From JBHJGS01 sp050331575 (lineage in GTDB: Bacteria > Pseudomonadota > Alphaproteobacteria > Sphingomonadales > Rhodothalassiaceae): DNA of 64,000 bases. The stretch is taken from assembly GCA_050331575.1 (NCBI GenBank), contig JBHJGS010000023.1:19547-83546 (forward strand), written 5' to 3'. Positions 60,560 to 64,000 of the stretch are shown here, one piece after another. A program made the position numbers and the translations under genes. The notes below the pieces were generated by a model. The model did no database searches. It was not told where the DNA came from and saw only the letters and a list, made by a program, of their open reading frames with translations. The stretch's first letter is position 1; every line of letters starts with the position of its first letter.

Positions 60560-61120
60560 ATGCGCAGGCGGGCAGGGCGGCGGCCGTGGCGCTTGGCCAG
60601 ACGCGCGGCGGCCTTGCTGCTGGTGCTGTGGAGTGCCGGCTTTCTATGGTTCTGGGCAGCGGTGCGCGGCAGCGCGGAGGAGCCTGGCGCCGGTGATGGT
60701 ATCGTTGTGCTGACCGGCGGGGCCGGGCGGCTTGCCGCCGGCGGGCGGCTGTTGCAGGACCACGCGGCGCGCCGGCTGTTGGTCACCGGGGTGAACCCCT
60801 CCGTCGGGCCGGAAACGTTGCGCGACCTGTTAGGTGTGCCGCAGCGTCTTTTTGCCTGCTGCGTCGATCTGGGGCTGACCGCAGCGGACACCAAGGGCAA
60901 TGCGCGTGAAACCGCCGACTGGGCGGAATTGCATGACCTGAAGAGCCTGGTCGTGGTGACGTCGGATTATCACATGCCGCGCAGCTTGATGCTGCTGCGC
61001 CGGGCGTTGCCGGGTGTCACGCTGCACGCCCACCCGGTGCGTTCGCAGGCAAAGCCGCTGGGCATGGCATTGGAGTATAGCAAATATCTGGTCGCGCGCC
61101 TGCAAGGGATCGTGGCATGA
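60560..61120 (+). CDS. YdcF-like DUF218 protein
   Basis: 186 residues with an N-terminal transmembrane helix (about 15-37) and a DUF218 core: DGIVVLTGGAGRLAAGGRLL, LLVTGVN and VVVTSDYHMPRSLMLLRRAL. DUF218 proteins are thought to act at the cell envelope; the SanA/YdcF family binds nucleotides or SAM. The ATG at 60560 follows the ftsX stop by two bases and overlaps the DUF2125 gene at the end, so all are in one transcript. Confidence 0.88.
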   Translation: MRRRAGRRPWRLARRAAALLLVLWSAGFLWFWAAVRGSAEEPGAGDGIVVLTGGAGRLAAGGRLLQDHAARRLLVTGVNPSVGPETLRDLLGVPQRLFACCVDLGLTAADTKGNARETADWAELHDLKSLVVVTSDYHMPRSLMLLRRALPGVTLHAHPVRSQAKPLGMALEYSKYLVARLQGIVA

Positions 61121-62136
61121 GCGGGTCGGGCACCCGGCGCTACGGGCGGCGCATCCGCTGGCTCGCCGTCGGCATCGCCGCTGCCGTGATCGGCTATGGC
61201 GCCTATTGGTTTTCCGTGAAGGAGACCTTGGAACAGCGCATCGAGGCGACAATCCAGCGCATCGAAGCGGCCGGCGGCCGGGTGCGGTCCGGCCGCATCG
61301 AGATTTCCGGCTTTCCCAGCCGCACGATCATTACCCTGGCCGGACTTCAGGTGACCGGGCCGGACGGCGCGATCACCGGCACCGCGGGCGATTTGGTGCT
61401 GATCAGCCATCCCTGGACGCCGGGCCGCTGGATCGCCAAGGCCGGCGCGGTGCACCTGGCCTTCGCCCCTGAGACCCCGTTCCTGACACTCACGGCGGAT
61501 CGTGCCGAGGCCAGCTTTCGGCTCGATGGCATCCGGTTGGTGCGGCTGGATCTGGTGGCCGATGGCGCGCGCCTGTCCGGTCCTGAGGCCGGTTTGGATA
61601 TGGACAGGCTGACCGCCAATCTGCTTCGTGAGGACCGGCAAAACGAGCAGGCGGGCGGCTTGCGCGAGCCGCTGGTGGCCAAGCTGGCGCTGCGTGGTGC
61701 CGCTGTTGATTATGGCAGCGAGCCACCGGGCAGCCTGGACGGCATTTGGGAAATCCATGGGCGGTTGCCGGGATTGGATCGTGCCTCCCTGGCGAGCTGG
61801 CGCGATGCCGGCGGCACGCTGGAGTTGATGGAATTGACCATAGGCCAGGGGCCAACGCGGCTGGTGCTCAGCGGCACGCTTAGTCTGGATACCGAGTTCC
61901 GGCTGTTCGGCGCGCTGACCGCCGAGGGCACCCGGCTCGACCGCCTGGTGGCACTGATGGGCGAGAATGCCGTCATGCCGCCGGCGCGCGCGCTGGCCGC
62001 TGCCTCGGCGATCAACCAGGTCGCCCAGGAGGGCCAGGTGCAATTGCCGCTGTTGATCCAGGACGGCCAGATCGCGCTGGATACCCAACCGCTGATGACG
62101 CTGCCGCCGCTTTACCGCACCGGGTCGCGCCGCTAA
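61117..62136 (+). CDS. DUF2125-family envelope protein
   Basis: 339 residues with one N-terminal hydrophobic helix (about 12-32) and a beta-rich remainder (family block EISGFPSRTIITLAGL and LVLISHPWTPGRWIA). DUF2125 is restricted mainly to alphaproteobacteria and has no known function; the single anchor suggests a periplasmic protein. It overlaps the YdcF-like gene by 4 bp. Confidence 0.85.
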   Translation: MSGSGTRRYGRRIRWLAVGIAAAVIGYGAYWFSVKETLEQRIEATIQRIEAAGGRVRSGRIEISGFPSRTIITLAGLQVTGPDGAITGTAGDLVLISHPWTPGRWIAKAGAVHLAFAPETPFLTLTADRAEASFRLDGIRLVRLDLVADGARLSGPEAGLDMDRLTANLLREDRQNEQAGGLREPLVAKLALRGAAVDYGSEPPGSLDGIWEIHGRLPGLDRASLASWRDAGGTLELMELTIGQGPTRLVLSGTLSLDTEFRLFGALTAEGTRLDRLVALMGENAVMPPARALAAASAINQVAQEGQVQLPLLIQDGQIALDTQPLMTLPPLYRTGSRR

Positions 62137-62216
62137 CCGGCCTTGGCTTGATGGACAAGCAGGCAAGGCTGGCCTAAATCTGCGATCAGCCATCTGCCGG
62201 GCCGGAGCGCGGGATC

Positions 62217-63134
62217 ATGCCGCTTTATTTGCCGATCGCCGAGATGTCGATGAACATTGTCTGGGTCATCGGCCTGGGGCTCGGCGTCGGCTTTTTGTCC
62301 GGCATGTTCGGCGTCGGCGGCGGTTTCTTGATGACGCCGCTGCTGATTTTCTCCGGTGTGCCGCCGGCGGTCGCGGTGGCCACGGAATCCAATCAGATCA
62401 CGGCGGCCAGCGTGTCGGGCGCGCTGACCTATTGGCGGCGCGGCGGCGTGGACGTGAAAATGGGCGCGGTGCTAATTGCCGGCGGCGCCATCGGTAGCTT
62501 CTTTGGTGCGCGCCTGTTCGCCGTGTTGCGCGCGGCAGGCCAGGTGGATCTGCTGATTTCCCTGGCCTATGTGTTTTTTCTCGGCATCATCGGCGCCTTG
62601 ATGCTTTGGGAAAGCGTGCGGGCGATTCTGCGCGCCCGCTCCGGAAAGGCCCTGCCGCGGAAAAAGCGCACCAAGCGCCGGCTGGCCCAGCGCCTGCCGC
62701 TGAAAACACGCTTTCCGAAATCGCGGCTGTATATCTCGGTGCTGGCACCTCTGGCGATCGGGGTCTTTGTCGGCGTATTGGCGGCGATCATGGGGGTGGG
62801 CGGCGGCTTCATCATGGTGCCGGCGATGATCTATCTTTTGGGTATGCCAACCAATGTGGTTGTCGGCACCTCGCTGTTTCAGATCATCTTTGTCACCGCG
62901 CTGACCACGGTGCTGCATTCGGTCAATACCCAAACGGTGGATATTCTGCTGGCGTTGTTGCTGTTGGTCGGCGCGGTGATCGGTGCGCAGATCGGCGCGC
63001 GGGTCGGCCTGAAGCTGAAGGGCGAGCAACTGCGCGCGCTGTTGGCGCTGATGGTATTGGGCGTGGGGGTGCGCATGGCCTATGGCCTGATCGCCACGCC
63101 GCAGGACTTCTATTCCGCGGGGCCGGTGCATTGA
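62217..63134 (+). CDS. TauE/SafE-family sulfite/anion exporter
   Basis: Eight-helix membrane protein. Both halves carry the repeated motif: GVGGGFLMTPLLIFSGVP and GVGGGFIMVPAMIYLLGMP, followed by VGTSLFQI. 305 residues. The family exports sulfite, sulfoacetate or related anions. The first ATG at 62217 is used; internal ATGs at 62244 and 62250 are possible. Its stop overlaps the next gene as TTGA, so they are co-translated. Confidence 0.9.
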   Translation: MPLYLPIAEMSMNIVWVIGLGLGVGFLSGMFGVGGGFLMTPLLIFSGVPPAVAVATESNQITAASVSGALTYWRRGGVDVKMGAVLIAGGAIGSFFGARLFAVLRAAGQVDLLISLAYVFFLGIIGALMLWESVRAILRARSGKALPRKKRTKRRLAQRLPLKTRFPKSRLYISVLAPLAIGVFVGVLAAIMGVGGGFIMVPAMIYLLGMPTNVVVGTSLFQIIFVTALTTVLHSVNTQTVDILLALLLLVGAVIGAQIGARVGLKLKGEQLRALLALMVLGVGVRMAYGLIATPQDFYSAGPVH

Positions 63135-63865
63135 TCGCCTGGCTGGCCGGCGTGATCATCGTCCTGGGGCTGGCCGCGCCGCCGCTGCTGGTCGATCTGT
63201 CGGTCAGCCGGGTGGAAATCCGCTACAGCTTCGCCGGCGCCAATCTGCTGCTGTTCGGGGCCATCGGGGAGGCCGCGGACCAAGCCGACCGGCTCGATGT
63301 GCTGGTGGTGGTGAAAGGCCCGCCAACACCGACGGTGGTCCGTCGCAAGGATCGCATCGCCGGCATATGGGTCAATCGGGAGTCCGTGGAGTTCGATGAC
63401 GCGCCGGGCTTCTACTATCTCGCCAGCACCCGACCGTTGGACGCCTTCATAAGCGCCGACCAGTTGGCCGCCCTGGCGGTTCGCCCGGAGGATTTGCCGC
63501 TGCAGGCCGAAGCCGATGACGAGGCTGCGAAATTCCGCGCCGCCCTGATCCGCCTGAAGCGGCAGGAAGGCCTTTACGGGCTTGATCCCGACGCGGTCAC
63601 CATCCGGCAGCAACGGCTGTTTCGCACCGACATTCCGCTGCCCGCCAATGTGCCCACCGGGCCTTATGCCATCGATATCTATCTGTTCGCCGATGGCCGG
63701 CTTGCCGCGCGCGACAGGGCCAGCCTGGAGGTTACCAAAGAGGGCTTTGAGCGGCTGGTCTACACCCTCGCCAATGATCGCCCGTTCCTTTATGGCCTGT
63801 TTGCCGTGGTCATCGCGCTGATCGCCGGCTGGCTGGCGGCCCTAGTCGGCCAGCGCCGACGCTAG
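63131..63865 (+). CDS. TIGR02186-family membrane protein
   Basis: 244 residues starting at a TTG (63131) that overlaps the TauE gene stop; no ATG or GTG is available in the right place, so the start is inferred from the tight coupling. N-terminal signal or anchor (about 1-17), beta-rich body (YSFAGANLLLFGAIG, PGFYYLASTRPLDAF), one C-terminal helix (about 218-240) ending GQRRR. The family is regularly paired with TauE/SafE exporters; function unknown, probably a partner of the exporter. Confidence 0.87.
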   Translation: MIAWLAGVIIVLGLAAPPLLVDLSVSRVEIRYSFAGANLLLFGAIGEAADQADRLDVLVVVKGPPTPTVVRRKDRIAGIWVNRESVEFDDAPGFYYLASTRPLDAFISADQLAALAVRPEDLPLQAEADDEAAKFRAALIRLKRQEGLYGLDPDAVTIRQQRLFRTDIPLPANVPTGPYAIDIYLFADGRLAARDRASLEVTKEGFERLVYTLANDRPFLYGLFAVVIALIAGWLAALVGQRRR

Positions 63866-63879
63866 AGTATCCGTTTTTC

Positions 63880-64000
63880 TCAAGCGGTTTTTGGAGCCCA
63901 TTTTCGGTGATTTCGAATGAGTGCGTTTGCGAGTACGATGAGCTTTCGCATGATGGCGGTTATGGCGACCTTTGGTGGCTTACCGTTGGCGATGAGCTGG
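63880..64000 (-). mobile_element. IS110-family transposase, C-terminal end (cut by window edge)
   Basis: Reading the minus strand in from the edge gives about 40 residues ending at TGA (63880-63882): GKPPKVAITAIMRKLIVLANALI, the C-terminal signature of IS110/IS116/IS902 DEDD transposases. Only 14 bp separate this stop from the stop of the TIGR02186 gene, so the element's right end is short. The rest of the element lies outside the window. Confidence 0.82.

Noticed and set aside
1..64000. CRISPR array, rRNA or intact tRNA genes
   Set aside because: No regularly spaced 25-40 bp direct repeats and no full tRNA cloverleaf or rRNA segment was seen; only a partial tRNA-like 5' fragment at 58946.

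Overview
The window is high-GC DNA from an alphaproteobacterium. The basis is gene content and order: a ruvCAB-ybgC-tolQRAB-pal-cpoB-tilS-ftsH run, an Usg-family protein, a DUF2125 protein, a TauE/TIGR02186 pair, a zinc-ribbon DUF3426 protein next to accA, and an RpoH-type sigma factor. The order or genus cannot be fixed from sequence reading alone. It looks like chromosomal core with short accessory insertions. I see no rRNA, intact tRNA, CRISPR array or prophage.

Layout. 1-11.4 kb, minus strand: yebC, ruvC, ruvA, a NYN-domain RNase-like gene inserted between ruvA and ruvB, ruvB, ybgC, tolQ, tolR, tolA, tolB, pal, cpoB, tilS and the 5' part of ftsH. Most junctions overlap by 1-16 bp. 11.6-15.4 kb: a fasciclin-domain protein, a type II hydroxyacyl-CoA dehydrogenase-like SDR, YkvA, HMG-CoA lyase and a D-amino-acid transaminase. 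15.4-20.3 kb, plus strand: a tightly coupled photolyase, flavin oxidoreductase, DUF1365 and cyclopropane-fatty-acid-synthase-like operon, probably for light or ROS protection and membrane-lipid modification. 20.4-27.4 kb: adenosine kinase plus a methyltransferase, an EI24/CysZ-like membrane protein, a class I ribonucleotide reductase alpha subunit, an AI-2E family permease and a bacterial PRMT-like methyltransferase. 27.4-34.9 kb: Usg, an acyl-CoA ligase, DUF952 plus pyrD, an AT-richer island (truncated subtilase plus a small protein that may be an I9-type inhibitor), pyrophosphatase, UbiA and a serine hydrolase. 34.9-44.3 kb: a ThDP enzyme coupled to a saccharopine-dehydrogenase-like enzyme, a metallo-beta-lactamase-fold hydrolase, a lipoprotein hydrolase, greA, modABC and an AlgE-like porin. 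44.3-55.4 kb: a LysE exporter, a small secreted protein, a MaoC protein, a MotA/OmpA-type stator-like pair, an AraC regulator, an AhpD-like protein, a HIT protein, an RpoH-type sigma factor, SelO and a chemoreceptor. 55.8-63.9 kb: malyl-CoA lyase, accA, the zinc-ribbon protein, ftsEX, a YdcF-like protein, DUF2125, a TauE exporter and a TIGR02186 protein. The window ends inside an IS110-type transposase.

The strongest unexplained signals are four. (1) A dispersed, hairpin-forming intergenic repeat of about 75 bp occurs at three loci (four units); its ends supply stop codons of neighbouring genes. (2) A subtilase has lost its catalytic Asp and His region and is followed by a 70-residue protein whose predicted layout resembles subtilisin propeptides. 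(3) A NYN nuclease-like gene is translationally coupled to ruvB. (4) A PRMT-like protein occurs in a bacterium. Several intergenic regions also carry short tandem duplications (12, 13 and 16 bp units).
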